Shown: piece by piece, positions 1 to 11,928 of the stretch
How the letters are laid out: the number at the start of each line of letters is the position of its first letter
Numbering within the stretch: position 1 is the stretch's first letter
Assembly: GCA_022695795.1 (NCBI GenBank)
Contig: MU404087.1
Coordinates: 186,001 to 250,000 of the forward strand
Direction: 5' to 3'
DNA: 64,000 nt
DNA from: Biscogniauxia marginata
Lineage: Eukaryota > Ascomycota > Sordariomycetes > Xylariales > Xylariaceae
The notes under the pieces: generated by a model
Told to the model about the DNA's origin: nothing
What the model saw: the letters and a program-made list of their open reading frames with translations, nothing else
Database searches by the model: none
Position numbers and translations under genes: made by a program

Positions 1-2054
1 GATACTTAGTCTAGTGTCTGGCTACATAGTTAGCCGACTGCTATACAATACTAGGTATCGTCTGAGACGACACCTAAAATGGGTTCCGGAACGATGCCGA
101 AAGCAAACTTTCTTAGGTAGGATTTTATCATCCTCTTGGCATCGAGGCTAGAAAAGCCAGTAGGATATAACGTGGTCTTCACTAGTTTAGTCATCTTATG
201 GACGTTTAGAAACCTTCGTATGAAACGGTAAAACCACAGGTTGTAATGGAATGTGGTGTGAAATCATAGAAATCCCATCCCGTCTTCGATCAAGTTAAGA
301 CACTGACGTAACGTATGTACCTGCTGGGGTGGATCGACTTCTCTGGAACAGTGACGATTTTCCAGCGAACCTTCTGGCCACTTTACTTCAAACTTTGGAA
401 TGAAATCAACCTTACATGATCTCAACCGTCATCGCTAGAACTCTCGAGCCTGTAATGTTACTACTCAACGGCTAAAGCAGTCATCAAGTCGAGTGTCATC
501 AATGCCTCCCTAGCACGGCACTTTTGCACCACTTCGATCTCTGGCATGGTTCGGCGACCAAATATTACCTCAGTTAGTGGTATCAATAAGTTGCATGCAG
601 AACAAAAGGTTCCTGCATGCCCGCTAACTTATTGATGTGTGCAGATGTAATTCCAGATCACATGCAAACCGTGGAGCCGCCCCAAGCCCTGGCTTGTGAC
701 AGTGGGAATGCCCTCAAACTCCGCATAACCAAGCGCAAGATTCATATTCTCTGATAGAACGTTTTAATAACCCGTCAAAGGTCATCATCAAAGGGAAACA
801 CTTACGTAGGCACGGAGTTCTCGCACCTTTATTAAGATTGTACAATGTTGAGCAACTCGTTATAATTAGTATAACTGGACTTTTCAACGGTTGTTGAGCA
901 CTTACATAACCACGCGCTTGCCGTTGTTATCGGTAGCGAAGCCCCCTATCTCACGGTGATGCAATGAGGAAATTGATCTCACCAAGGGTGCCTCACCCAC
1001 GATACTGACTAGTGGCTCGTGAGCATAGCGCTCTTGGTAAAGATGGCGAATGTTGCGTGAAGTCAATGTCTTGTTCAAAGGGATGTTAATAGTAAGGTGG
1101 ATAGAACGGAACCAACTGGCCACATTTGAGGTAAAAGGTAAACCAAGGTGGTGACTGGTCTCATGTTCATAGATATGACCTGTCAGACTATATGCTATGA
1201 GATTGTCTTTGAGGATGTTGGGATCGTTCTTGAGAGATTGTTTCGTGCCAGCGCTAGAATATCCTGACACTAAAGATAATAGGCTCGCCTCCGAGATGGT
1301 TAAGTAAAGGAGCAGTACTAAGCTGAGCGGCAGTATCAGCCAGGGTTGGAGACTGGAGAATCTCTGAGCACTTGGTATCCTAGGTAGGTAGTCGTAAATT
1401 TTAGTACACTAGCTAATCTATAGACACAATCCATCCCTCATTTACAACCCATCTTTTCTCTTGTTGGTTTTGCCCGAATACAAAGACCATAAGTCTTTAT
1501 CCGCCTAAGTATTATCATTAGATAATTCGTGGATCTTGAACAATACCTTAAGTGATAAGTTCAGGTTTTCATATGGAAGTCTCTACGGAGAAGCATAGGG
1601 AAGCTTGGGAATCTACCTACCCGAGATCTATTAGTATATCCGCATATGACCCGCATATGTGCATATATTCACGTATACATAATAGTGGGGTATCTCAGCG
1701 CGTAAACGCGATATCAGAAGGCGCTTTCGTTAGAAGGTTTGTTTGGGCACGCATATTAAAACTTCAGGAGATGTCACGACTTGGGGTTGTTCACTTGCCT
1801 CAAAGTAACTCTAAATAATTCCCGAGTGAAAAACAAGACCTCGATCGTGTCTAGACTACCCACAAAGAATCGAGAGGTGGCAGATTTTTCACCTAAGCTA
1901 CACTCCCGTTACGCACCACTGACTCCGCCCTAGTAGTAATGGCCATGCTCACCTTGAATGTTTCGAATCAACGAAGCCCGCAGCGATGAGAAACTCATTA
2001 CTATATCAAGGTCAGATTACTATAACTCTCATTAAGCGGTAGTGTTGCTCCGTC
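1..2054. other. Gene-free left flank
   Basis: No reading frame here looks like a real protein on either strand. Frames at 902–1270 (−) and 1552–1818 (+) are open but show no domain, no coding bias and no plausible splice partners. The stretch has mixed composition. Its one strong structure is the imperfect hairpin at 582–636, listed separately. The last few hundred bases before 2055 should contain the APC5 promoter; I see no clear TATA box. Confidence 0.6.
582..636. repeat. Imperfect inverted repeat (19-bp arms with bulge)
   Basis: The left arm ATCAATAAGTTGCATGCAG (582–600) is matched by the reverse complement of 613–636, apart from five extra bases (621–625) in the right arm. The loop is 12 bases. 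Paired lengths are 11 and 8 bp. It could be a relic of a small inverted-repeat element or a structured transcript end; nothing nearby decides which. Confidence 0.75.
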
Positions 2055-4397
2055 ATGTCTCGATTCCTGAACCCAGCCAAAATTGGCCTTCTTGCTCTCA
2101 TCGAGTTGTATACGAACAAGACCGTTCCGACATCTTCGATCGTAGAGGTTCTTTCCTTCATCACATCCCATCTCATCGACAGCAATGCCTCCAGAAATTC
2201 TGCAGGCGCAGGAAGCCGGTGGGAGCGAGCCGAGAGCACCGTCAGCTTGGTTATTTCGATCGCAGATTTTGAAAAGGTATTGGCGCCTCATACCGCTGCT
2301 TCGGGCATGCCTGGCCGCAATTTGTGGTATGTATTCCTGGACAGGTTGTGGAAAATCGATTCGCTGGACGCCCTGCATGGGTTCTTTGAGCATTGCTCGG
2401 ACATGTTGGCCAAGACGAAGGAAGGGCTTCGTCGAGATGCCGAGATGGGTATCCCGGCACCGGCTCCAGAGGTCATTCTCCTTTCTCGCAACTCGCCGTT
2501 CGGTGCATTTGTGCGCAGATCCCAACTTGAGTTTACAAGACTGCGATTCCACGATGCCTTCGAGCTGTGGAAGGGCTTCGTTAAGTACCGCCAAGCGACC
2601 GCTGCGTACTACCGGAAGAAAACGCCATCATTCCAGCGACTCAGTTTTGACAACGTTCTCTTAACCGGGGAAGGCGACTGGGGACTGGGAGTGGAGGGGA
2701 TTACCTCTGTGGCCTACGGAGACGTGCTTAGAGACGATTCTGTCTCAACCTTGTCTGTCAGCACCGACGATATCGAGAAGCTCTTAGAATTCCAAATCGA
2801 GCAGATGCAGAAATATGGCAACCGGATCCCTTTAGAGATACGCCATCAATTCCAAGACCTCCTGAACGATAGCTTCATGGTGCCCAGTTTATCACATTAC
2901 CTGAGTTATTTAGATGCCTGGAGGGCGGGAGACTACTCGACATCTTTCGATTATCTGCACCGGTACTTCGACTACACCATGCAGAATCGCGATAGATCAT
3001 TCTACCAGTACGCCTTGATGAACCTAGCCGTCCTTCAGGCCGATTTTGGCTGCTACAAGGAGGCGATTGCGGCGATGCTAGAGACGGTATCGACCGCCAG
3101 GGAGAACAGGGATATGACCTGCCTAAACTTCGCTCTCAACTGGCTCTTCCACTTTGGACGGGCCCACCCCCAGATCACCAAGGAGTTAGAGTCGAACAGT
3201 ATGCTGGGTACGGGCAAGGAGTCACTAGCATTCCTTCGAACTAAAGCGAAAGAGACAGGCATGTGGACATTATGGAGCTCTGCCCTGATGAGCGAAGCAA
3301 AGATGAGCCTTTCCAATGGTGAAAGTATAGCCACGGCGCTTGAGCACATGGTCAGGAGCTCTCAGATCTTGGTAGAAAGAAATATGAAGAATATGCTCGG
3401 CTCTCAGTTGGCGATCGATATAGCACTTTGGGATAGATTAGGCATCACATACCTTTCGGCGACCACATGCGAGGTATTCCTCCGCTGTCATGCTCGACAC
3501 ACGATATTTGACGACGAGCTAAAGGTGACAAGCCGTCAAGCTTCAATGCTGACCATGAAAGGCAAATACGATGAAGCACTGGAGAGACTGGAAAGCATGG
3601 ACGCAAACTCGCTACGGGCCTGGAAGCCCAGTCAATATTGGCATAAATTTCGGGGCATTATCAAGCTCAGGAGGGATCTGTACCGAAACAATCTCGACGG
3701 CGCAGAACTGTTGCTTTCGCAACTCCTGCAGTCCAAGAACGACGACCTGGAACCCGACCTGGCCTTTGTTATCGACAATCTCCATGTCGAATGCCTCGTC
3801 CGCCGAGGCAATCTCGAACAAGCATTCACTAAGGTAGAGAAGATGATCTCGGAGCTTCGGGACGAGAACAGAGACGTCGCGCTCCGCGTGAGACTCTTGC
3901 TCTTGAAGGCGGAACTGCTCGACAAGTGCGGCCGCCCCCAGAAGGGATTCACCATCGCCGTGCGGGCAGCAAACGTGGCCTGGCGCGCCCGCCTCATCCC
4001 GTACCTGTGGCCGGCGATCGGCGCCATCGCCAACATCCTCACGTCGCTCGGGGAGTTCGAGCCGGCGATCCAGCTGCTGCACGCGGTGCTGCCGCGCAGC
4101 CTCGAGTGCGAGAACGCGGCCGTGGCGGCGAAGCTGTACTCGCACCTCGGCGACGCGAACATGGGCATGGCGGGCCGCACGCGGTCGAACAAGCGGCGCG
4201 AGTTCATGACCAAGGCGGTCGAGGCCATCGAGCGCGCCTTCAACCACTACTCGAGCGTCGAGGACATCGGCAAGCAGTGCGAGATGATGGCCAAGAAGGC
4301 CACCGTCATGAAGGCCGCCGGCGACAACGTGCTGGCCAACGACTACGCCGCGGCGTACCTGGCGCTGCGGAGGGATGCCGCGCAGATGGTGATATGA
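2055..4397 (+). CDS. APC5: Anaphase-promoting complex subunit 5 (APC5)
   Basis: Subunit of the anaphase-promoting complex/cyclosome, the nuclear E3 ubiquitin ligase that marks securin and mitotic cyclins for destruction. APC5 is a TPR-type scaffold subunit. The frame is a single exon of 780 codons, a length usual for fungal APC5. The N-terminus (MSRFLNPAKIGLLALIELYT) has the family's characteristic start, which supports this ATG. The APC5-type TPR block lies at about residues 310–370 (DRSFYQYALMNLAVLQADFG, then HFGRAHPQ). Several further helical repeats fill the C-terminal half. APC5 is commonly close to the MAT locus in Pezizomycotina. Oddity: from about base 3880 to the stop, codon third positions become almost all G or C, unlike the upstream part. 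I am confident of the identity; no intron is needed. Confidence 0.93.
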   Translation: MSRFLNPAKIGLLALIELYTNKTVPTSSIVEVLSFITSHLIDSNASRNSAGAGSRWERAESTVSLVISIADFEKVLAPHTAASGMPGRNLWYVFLDRLWKIDSLDALHGFFEHCSDMLAKTKEGLRRDAEMGIPAPAPEVILLSRNSPFGAFVRRSQLEFTRLRFHDAFELWKGFVKYRQATAAYYRKKTPSFQRLSFDNVLLTGEGDWGLGVEGITSVAYGDVLRDDSVSTLSVSTDDIEKLLEFQIEQMQKYGNRIPLEIRHQFQDLLNDSFMVPSLSHYLSYLDAWRAGDYSTSFDYLHRYFDYTMQNRDRSFYQYALMNLAVLQADFGCYKEAIAAMLETVSTARENRDMTCLNFALNWLFHFGRAHPQITKELESNSMLGTGKESLAFLRTKAKETGMWTLWSSALMSEAKMSLSNGESIATALEHMVRSSQILVERNMKNMLGSQLAIDIALWDRLGITYLSATTCEVFLRCHARHTIFDDELKVTSRQASMLTMKGKYDEALERLESMDANSLRAWKPSQYWHKFRGIIKLRRDLYRNNLDGAELLLSQLLQSKNDDLEPDLAFVIDNLHVECLVRRGNLEQAFTKVEKMISELRDENRDVALRVRLLLLKAELLDKCGRPQKGFTIAVRAANVAWRARLIPYLWPAIGAIANILTSLGEFEPAIQLLHAVLPRSLECENAAVAAKLYSHLGDANMGMAGRTRSNKRREFMTKAVEAIERAFNHYSSVEDIGKQCEMMAKKATVMKAAGDNVLANDYAAAYLALRRDAAQMVI

Positions 4398-4817
4398 TAT
4401 GAACGGAACCTGAATACGTCGAGGGCTGCATATTTTTCTGCGGTAATAAATATTGGCCAAGAATCAGAGATTCTAAGTAACTAGGTAGTTAGTGGCCGTG
4501 GATTAGATCTTACATAGGTAGACAGCCTCGAGTCATTTATCTGCACCAATTCCGATTGAGTGTAAGATTCCGATTGAACCTCTTTTGTGATAGTCCTATA
4601 CTATACTATGAAATGTCCCGTGGAACCACCACGAAGCGCGTTGGGGTTATACAACTGCGTGGTATGTAGGCCTTGCCTGATGCCATAATACTGGCTTCTT
4701 CGTATATTTACAATGTAGAGTTGGCTGGTCATTCACGATCAGCATCCAAAAAGGATGCACACCTCGTCAAGGTTCTTTCTCTCTCTCTCTCTCTCTCTCA
4801 CGTTATATTTCTACTAT
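4398..4817. other. Intergenic between convergent APC5 and CIA30
   Basis: Shared 3′ region of two convergent genes. It contains a (CT)n microsatellite at 4774–4799, ending 18 bases from the CIA30 stop, and copies of the TAGGTAG-type motif found throughout the intergenic DNA of this window. No gene seen. Confidence 0.7.
4774..4799. repeat. (CT)n microsatellite
   Basis: An uninterrupted run of about eleven CT dinucleotides preceded by TCTTT, just downstream of the CIA30 stop codon. Confidence 0.9.
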
Positions 4818-5701
4818 TCATCTACCGCTCCAGTGGACGTGCTGCCCCTGCTTATTTCGCAACTGTCCTTCCTTCGCGGAGGGCGGAACCTCGAGGTGGT
4901 GATCGCCCTCGCTCGTGTCATTGGTGGCCCACATTCTCTCGACACAGAGCTCGAAGGGGCCGGGGACGCGGTCGGTCAGGCCGATGCCGATGGAGCGGAC
5001 CTTCTGGCGCAGCATCTCGGTCTGGGGCTCGACAACGAAGCCGTGGTTCGTGCGGACGAAGTCGTTCCACTTGATCAGCAGGGTCTCCCACTCGCCCGGG
5101 CGGCGCGCGAAGAGCCGGTGCTGGTGCAGGTCCTCCGGCACGATCGACTCGGTCTGCACGTTGACCAAGTAGCTGCGCCCGTCCGACTTGACGCGCAGCG
5201 CCAGGTACGTGTACATGTCGATGTCCCAGAGCGCCTTGCCGAACAGCGTCGGCGGCCGGTCCCGCGTCCGGAACGCCGCGAACCCGGACCGTTGGACCTC
5301 CGGCCGGTGCGGCGGCAGCGCCGTCGAGATGGTCCCCTTGAAGAGAGCGTGGCCCCGCGGGTTGCCGTCCGCGGGCGAGGGCGCCACCCAGTCGAGAGAG
5401 GCCTGTGAGAAACCCCCGATGTCGGAGTCGCACATGAGCTTGCAGTCCTTGACCGAGTCGGGCTGGGCGAAGTCGTGCAGGGGCAAAGGTCCCGAGGGGC
5501 CCTTGATACCTTCGAGTTTGAGTGCTGTTTTTTCCCTTCTGTTAGCGCTGTTATATGATCCCCTTTTCTACTTGTTTTCCCCGCCGCTGAAATTGAACAG
5601 GTTTTCTCGGGTGAAGTTATACCTATGTTGGAGAGGCGCTTAAACTCATCGAGGCTGCGGCCCCAGAAGGACTTGTACAGACATGCCGTCGTGGCGCGCA
5701 T
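4818..5701 (-). CDS. Complex I intermediate-associated protein 30 (CIA30/NDUFAF1 family)
   Basis: Assembly factor for mitochondrial NADH:ubiquinone oxidoreductase; CIA30 binds an assembly intermediate of the membrane arm. Two exons, 5701–5623 and 5524–4818, are joined across a 98-base intron (donor GTATAA, acceptor ACAG) in phase 1, giving 261 residues. The ATG choice rests on the short first exon, MRATTACLYKSFWGRS…LSNI, which continues smoothly into ALKLEGIKGPSG. CIA30-domain hallmarks follow: CKLMCDSDIGGFSQASLDW, ALFKGTIS, GFAAFRTRD, and a C-terminal VRSIGIGLTDRVPGPFELCV strand pattern. The N-terminus is short for a mitochondrial presequence. The gene is convergent with APC5 and divergent from SLA2. 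Coding sequence is strongly GC-rich. Identification is by pattern; yeast lacks this gene, so no standard yeast symbol applies. Confidence 0.9.
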
Positions 5702-6561
5702 CTTGGGAAAATGAGAAGGCGACGGCGAGCACACACACACAGACAGACGCAAGCACACAAAATATGAGTGGGTTACTCGATTGATCGGGGTAAAGTTAGG
5801 GAGCCAAAAGGCTCGAACTTCCGATTTGACATCAGCCAAATCTAATTTCGGGATGGAAGGTATTTTGCGAGGCGATAGGAAGCCATGCCCATGTACTCGA
5901 ATTTGCGATGGTGAAGGTCTTTTGCGGATTGCAGAGTTGCTCCACTCAAAATGGGAGCTCCATCATCAAGACCTCTTACCTCTAGTGTAGTTAGGCCTGT
6001 GCTTAAGTGTCTGCTAGGTACGTATCTAGGTACTAGGTAAGGGCTAGCTCCAGCGGGCCGATGAAATGCCGTCTAGGTATCTCTCCAACTGCCCGCGCGT
6101 CCCATCGCAAATGCCCAAGCCAACCATTGGAAGCGGCCCAACTTTCTCTGTACACAGCCCCTGCGTCACTAAAGGATTGCCCCCCCCTAGCCTCCGTAGC
6201 ATTGCGCAACTCCAAAGAAACGTCCATTTCACTAAGAGCTTCACATCCCGTTGTGCGACTCCATAGTCTTGACAGCTGACGTTGCCCCATCTTGGCATTC
6301 CAACTATTCTACATACCTACCTAATTTTCCAGGAAATATACTTATAGATATCTGTTCGCTCCCTCGCTTTCCACCTGCCTGGCCTCTCCCCTATCGATTG
6401 TTCCCGCGACTACTTCCTGAAACACGGGTGTTGGTGGGATGTTGCTGTCGCTGGGCAGCTTGTAATCTGCACTGAAGCTCTTTCCCGACTCAAGTAACGC
6501 CGGTGCTTCGAACTGTGACACAGCAACGAGAGAATTGCCGTAGCCGACGGCAGTAATCACA
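5702..6561. other. Divergent promoter region of CIA30 and SLA2
   Basis: An 860-base interval between divergent start codons. It includes a short (CA)n run at 5732–5743 close to CIA30, several TAGGTA-type motifs around 6010–6045, and a pyrimidine-rich stretch before SLA2. No supported gene. Confidence 0.65.
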
Positions 6562-9500
6562 ATGGCTGCAATCCGTAGTCTAGATCATACCAAGTGCGTC
6601 GCTCCCATTTCTCCCCCCGTCTCCTTGGCTTTACCTGCACTGCTCCCGCCTTCGAGATGTCCAGCTTCGCCGGCATGGCATGGGCTTACCCCATACACGA
6701 CAGATCCGAGGCCGAGCTCGCCATCAACATTAGAAAAGCTACCAACACCGACGAGACCGCCCCGAAACGAAAACATGTGCGTAGCTGCATTGTCTACACA
6801 TGGGACCACAAGTCCTCCCAGTCCTTCTGGGCTGGCATGAAAGTGTATGTTGGATGAACCTCTGATCGCAATCCCGAGCAGCTACCAAGGTGGATGTCTC
6901 AAAATGGAGAATGAGGATGGAGGGCTGACCAGAGATGTGACGTTAGGCAACCTATCCTTGCCGACGAGGTCCAGACGTTCAAGGCCTTGATCACAATCCA
7001 CAGAGTGCTGCAGGAAGGTCACCCCCAGACGCTGAGAGAGGCTATGGCAAACCGCGGTTGGATCGACAGTTTAAATCGAGGGTTGGCTGGCGAAGGCGTT
7101 CGTGGGTACGGTCCCCTGATTCGAGAATATGTCTACTTCCTGCTCGCCAAGCTCTCCTTCCACCAGCAACACCCCGAGTTCAACGGCACCTTTGAGTACG
7201 AAGAATACGTCAGCTTGAAGGCGATCAACGATCCGAACGAGGGTTACGAGACCATTACCGACCTCATGTCTCTCCAGGACAAGATCGAGCAGTTCCAGAA
7301 ACTCATCTTCTCCCACTTCCGAAACATAGGCAACAATGAATGCAGGATCTCAGCTATCGTGCCCCTCGTGGCAGAGAGTTATGGCATTTACAAGTTTATC
7401 ACGAGCATGCTGCGAGCCATGCATAGTAGTAGGTCGGCTATTACATATTTTAGGCGTTCAACTAACAATTCCGTCAGCAACCGGCGACAACGATGCATTG
7501 GAGCCACTTCGACAGCGTTACGATGCGCAACATTATCGATTGGTCAAGTTCTACTACGAATGCTCAAACCTGCGATACCTAACGAGCTTGATCACCATCC
7601 CCAAATTACCCCAGGATCCTCCTAACCTGCTCGCCGAGGATGAAGATGCGCCAGCATTACCAGCAAGGCCTAAGCAGGAGATTGAGCGCCAACCGACGCC
7701 TATACGTCAGCCTAAGACCGAAGAGCCCGATGAGATTGCCGAATTTTGGCAGAACGAGATCGATCGACAGAATAGGGAATATGAGGAGCAGCAGAGAGTA
7801 CTACAGGAGCGCCAGCAGGCAGCTCTTCGTGCGCAGCAGGACGCTCAACTCCAGGCCCAGCGCGATTTTGAGGAGCAACAACGACGTCTAGCTGAACAGC
7901 AGCGACGAGAACAGGAAGCCCTCATGAGTCAACAATACCAAATGCAAACACAAGGAAGACTAGCCGAGCTTGAACAGGAGAACCTGAATGCAAGAGCACA
8001 GTACGAGCGCGACCAACTGATGCTACAGCAATATGATCAACGAGTGAAGGCTCTCGAGGGCGAGTTGTCACAGATCCATAACAACTATGGCCAACAGGTG
8101 AACAGCAAGGATGATCAGATACGAGCGCTGCAGGAGCAAGTCAACACATGGCGTACGAAGTACGAGGCCTTGGCCAAGCTTTATTCACAGTTGCGACATG
8201 AGCATCTCGACCTCCTTCAGAAGTTCAAGTCGGTTCAGCTAAAGGCGGCCTCCGCTCAAGAGGCTATCGAGAAACGAGAAAAGCTTGAGCGTGAGATCAA
8301 GACGAAGAACCTAGAGTTGGCAGATATGATTCGGGAACGAGACCGTGCAATGCACGAGAAGGACCGGTTGACCGGCAGCAACAAGGATGAGCTTGAAAAA
8401 CTGAAGCGAGAACTGCGCATGGCCAATGACCGAGCCGACAACCTCGAGCGCAGCAAAGGAAACGAGCTGTCCTCCATGCTCGCCAAGTACAACCGAGAGA
8501 TGGCAGACCTCGAAGAGGCTCTGCGCACCAAGTCCCGTGCCTTGGATGAGGCTCAAGCAAAGATGCGTGACGGTAGCTCGGATCTCGAGCAACTCCTCCG
8601 TGATAAGGAGGAGGAGCTCGAGGTCTACAAGGCGGGCATGGACCAGACCTTGATTGAGCTGAATGAATTGAAGCAGAACCAAGGCGACACAGATCATGTT
8701 ATAGACGGTCAAATCGACGCTTTGATTATGGCCAACCTTGACAAGATCAACGACATCATAGATTCGGTGTTGCAGGCAGGTGTTTCTCGCGTGGATGATG
8801 CGCTATACGAACTCGACTCCACTATGCAAGCTGGTAACCAGAACGCGTCACCGACCTATGTGTTGTCGCAAATCGAGAAGGCTTCTGCAAATGCCATGGA
8901 ATTTGCGACTGCTTTCAACAATTTTATTGCCGATGGTCCCAACAGCAGCCATGCTGAGCTCATCAAGGCGATCAACGTCTTCTCAGGGGCCACTGCAGAT
9001 GTGTGCAGCAACACGAAGGGTCTAACTCGCCTAGCCACTGACGAGAAGAAGAGTGACCAGCTTATGAATGGTGCGCGCACGGCTGCTCAGTCGACTGTGA
9101 AGTTCTTCCGTGGACTACTGAGCTTCCGGCTGGAGGGCATGGACCCCATTCAGAAGACCGATGTCGTCATCAACAGCAACAACGACGTTCAGATGGATCT
9201 GCAGAAGCTGAACAAATTAGTTGAGGCGTTCGCACCAGGCTTCGGCCGCCTGGCCAACAACAAGGGTGACCTGGGTGACCTCGTCGACAACGAACTTAGC
9301 AAAGCAGCCGATGCTATTGCGGCGGCAGCTGCTCGTCTCGCCAAGTTGAAGAATAAGCCTCGTGATGGCTATTCGACATATGAGCTCAAAGTCCACGATT
9401 CGATCTTGGATGCCGCAATGGCTATCACAAATGCTATTGCGCAGCTTATCAAGGCTGCTACTGCCACTCAGCAGGAAATCGTCCAGGCGGGCCGAGGATC

Positions 9501-10039
9501 TTCGTCGAGGACAGCTTTCTACAAGAAAAACAACCGATGGACTGAAGGTCTCATTTCAGCCGCGAAGGCTGTGGCTACCTCCACTAACACGCTCATCGAG
9601 ACTGCTGATGGTGTTCTGTCCAACCGCAACAGCCCTGAGCAGCTTATCGTCGCATCGAACGATGTGGCTGCCTCGACAGCTCAACTCGTCGCCGCTAGTC
9701 GTGTCAAGGCTGGTTTCATGAGCAAGAGTCAAGAGAGCCTCGAACAAGCTAGCAAGGCGGTTGGTGCTGCTTGCCGTTCTCTCGTGAGACAAGTCCAAAG
9801 CATGATCAAGGACAGGAACCAGGAAGATGACTCAGTTGACTACTCGAAGCTTGGCGCGCACGAGTTCAAAGTTCGGGAAATGGAACAACAGGCAAGCTTC
9901 AAGTCATTACTAGGTTGCTTCATGCATATTAATGCTAACATTTTTCACACAGGTCGAGATTCTACAGCTCGAAAACGCACTCTCGTCGGCAAGGCACCGG
10001 TTGGGCGAGATGCGCAAGATTTCGTACCAAGAAGACTAA
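6562..10039 (+). CDS. SLA2: Sla2/End4 endocytic clathrin–actin adaptor
   Basis: Links clathrin-coated endocytic sites and phosphoinositides to actin at the plasma membrane. Five exons: 6562–6593, 6704–6844, 6947–7428, 7478–9891 and 9953–10039, giving 1051 residues, the usual Sla2 length. An ANTH domain occupies about residues 12–270 (KSEAELAINIRKAT; RSCIVYTWDHKSSQSFWAG). A Gln/Glu-rich coiled coil spans about 305–610. The C-terminal talin-like I/LWEQ actin-binding module spans about 800–1040 and ends ARHRLGEMRKISYQED. The last intron needs a GC donor (CAG then GCAAGC, acceptor ACACAG); this joins EMEQQ to VEILQLEN exactly as in the family, whereas the unspliced reading gives an unrelated tail. 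SLA2 is the standard border gene of ascomycete MAT loci. Confidence is high; the exact ATG in the 32-base first exon is slightly less certain. Confidence 0.95.
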
Positions 10040-10619
10040 AGAGGAGCAGGGGACGATCTTGTTTGCATCATGGCTGATAATTGGCTCGGCGCTTTGCCTC
10101 AGACTTCTATATCCCCTGAATCAAAGGAACAGGAGTTGCTGGGCTCGTGAGGACTTTTGCTTCAGCACAAGCAAGAAGAAGAAAAAAAGTCTTGCCTTGT
10201 CTAGAAAAGAAGAAGAAAAAACGAACAAACGAAACCGGGGCTAAGAAAGGTGGGCAGGTATTATTTAGTGTTTGTTGCGGTGGGTAGTGTAGATTGATTG
10301 TTTGGAGAACACGGCGTAAATATTTACCCTTCGAGTCCTGTGTATGTTCTTGATATTTTAGTAGTTAGTGGTTAAAGTAAAGGAGTGACCCGACTTGACT
10401 AATTGTTGTTCTGATTAAAAATGTAAGGATCATTGTTTTCTAAACTTCGGTACGCGAGGTGTCTCTTGGGTTGAGGTGGAAAGTTTGATGATGTGTATGG
10501 CCTTGCCTGGTTGACCCCTTACTATAGGGGATATAGATCGGAACGTCTATTTACACCTTATATCTCTCATACTGGTTAGATATGGATAGTTCAGATAGCT
10601 GTAGTGTGTATTTTTCAAT

Positions 10620-11150
10620 GTGTACCTAAATCTTTTTTTTTCTAATTCGAGTCACTTTATATGTCATTGTAGTCATCTTAACTCGGTCTTATTACAAAGC
10701 ATATTTATATCAAGGAAAAGGTAGGCATGTTTCGGGTTTCACTGTTACGAAACCCCGATAATCTTAAATTCTTGTCAGCTACGAATAACTCTAAATTAAG
10801 TACCTACCTACCTATCCCAGGCCAATTTTTCTTTTATTACTTATATATTGTTTTATTAAGGGCCTTTTTAATAGATTCTTTTATCGCCTCGCCCTTTTAT
10901 GAAGCTAGTTACTGTCTATTTATCGAGAATAATATAAATGTGTCTTACACGGCAACTAAGAGATATTATCAAGCAAGAGACCTCGAAACCTTAAGCTAAT
11001 ATTAATATCGATTATATATAGTTTATTCGAAGTAGAAAAATATGATGCTATTATTAAAAGACCTATAAACGAACTATAAAAATTATTCTAAACCAGATAC
11101 TTTAAACCGTGAATTTTATATATAAGATACAAAATTGGGCGTTCCGCCAT
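10620..11150. repeat. AT-rich block in MAT flank
   Basis: Long runs dominated by A and T with many TA and TAA steps, especially 10980–11130, sharply different from the neighbouring genes. The pattern suits old repeat-induced point mutation (RIP) of a repeat, but no source element is recognisable. Confidence 0.5.
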
Positions 11151-11928
11151 AGATAAGAGTTGCCCGGGCTATGTTTCTATATCGTTTGTTCTGATTGCTT
11201 CCTACTTACAGCAGCAAGCTATTCTACACACCGGGGTTCACCTCCCAATTTCAAGACGAGAGAGCCATAGAGAGGCGTGCGAATAGAGCGGTCTGGTTCT
11301 AGGTGCTTACCTGTCACTTCTCCATGCCGGCCTTTTTTTCAGCCTGGCTCTCTGTCTTCCTGGCTCTCTGAGCCCCCCCCCCTACGCGGCTGTTAGCCTG
11401 CCTTGCTGGTTAGGAGGAGGCGGGTTTGTGTCGCAGGGTAAATAGGGGGTTCAACAAATTGAGAGTGATGGAAGTGTAGGGTCACCATTAGGCTGGGAAG
11501 CTCCTCGAGGTCTCTAGGGCGTACACCATCCCTTCTATATCTATTTCCTTTTTGCCGTGGGCCCTATCCTTCCTCAGCCCCATGACTCGGAGGCCATGCT
11601 TCCTCGGCTCCCTAATTGTTTACTAATCTTGAATGTTTACTTGACCTGGTCGTCAATCCCCCCTCCCTTTTTTTTCTTCTTTTCTTTTTTTACCATAATA
11701 TTTAACGTTGATACGCGCTTATACTTGCCCACTCTGTACTGAGCGTCACGAATGCTGCTGTGGCTACGAGCTGGATGACCTAGATGATGCGGACGTAATG
11801 CCGGAGCTACAGAGGGAGTTCGAAAAGGGGATTTGATGTGGGGCCAAACCTAATCCGCTTGCTATAGGAGAAAACGAGGACGCGTGAGGACTTGGATTTG
11901 CTCTAGGGCCCGAGTACATGCTTGTATT

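Noticed and set aside
3612..4460. A 282-codon frame opposite the end of APC5
   Set aside because: Antisense by-product of the GC-rich APC5 3′ end; no domain.
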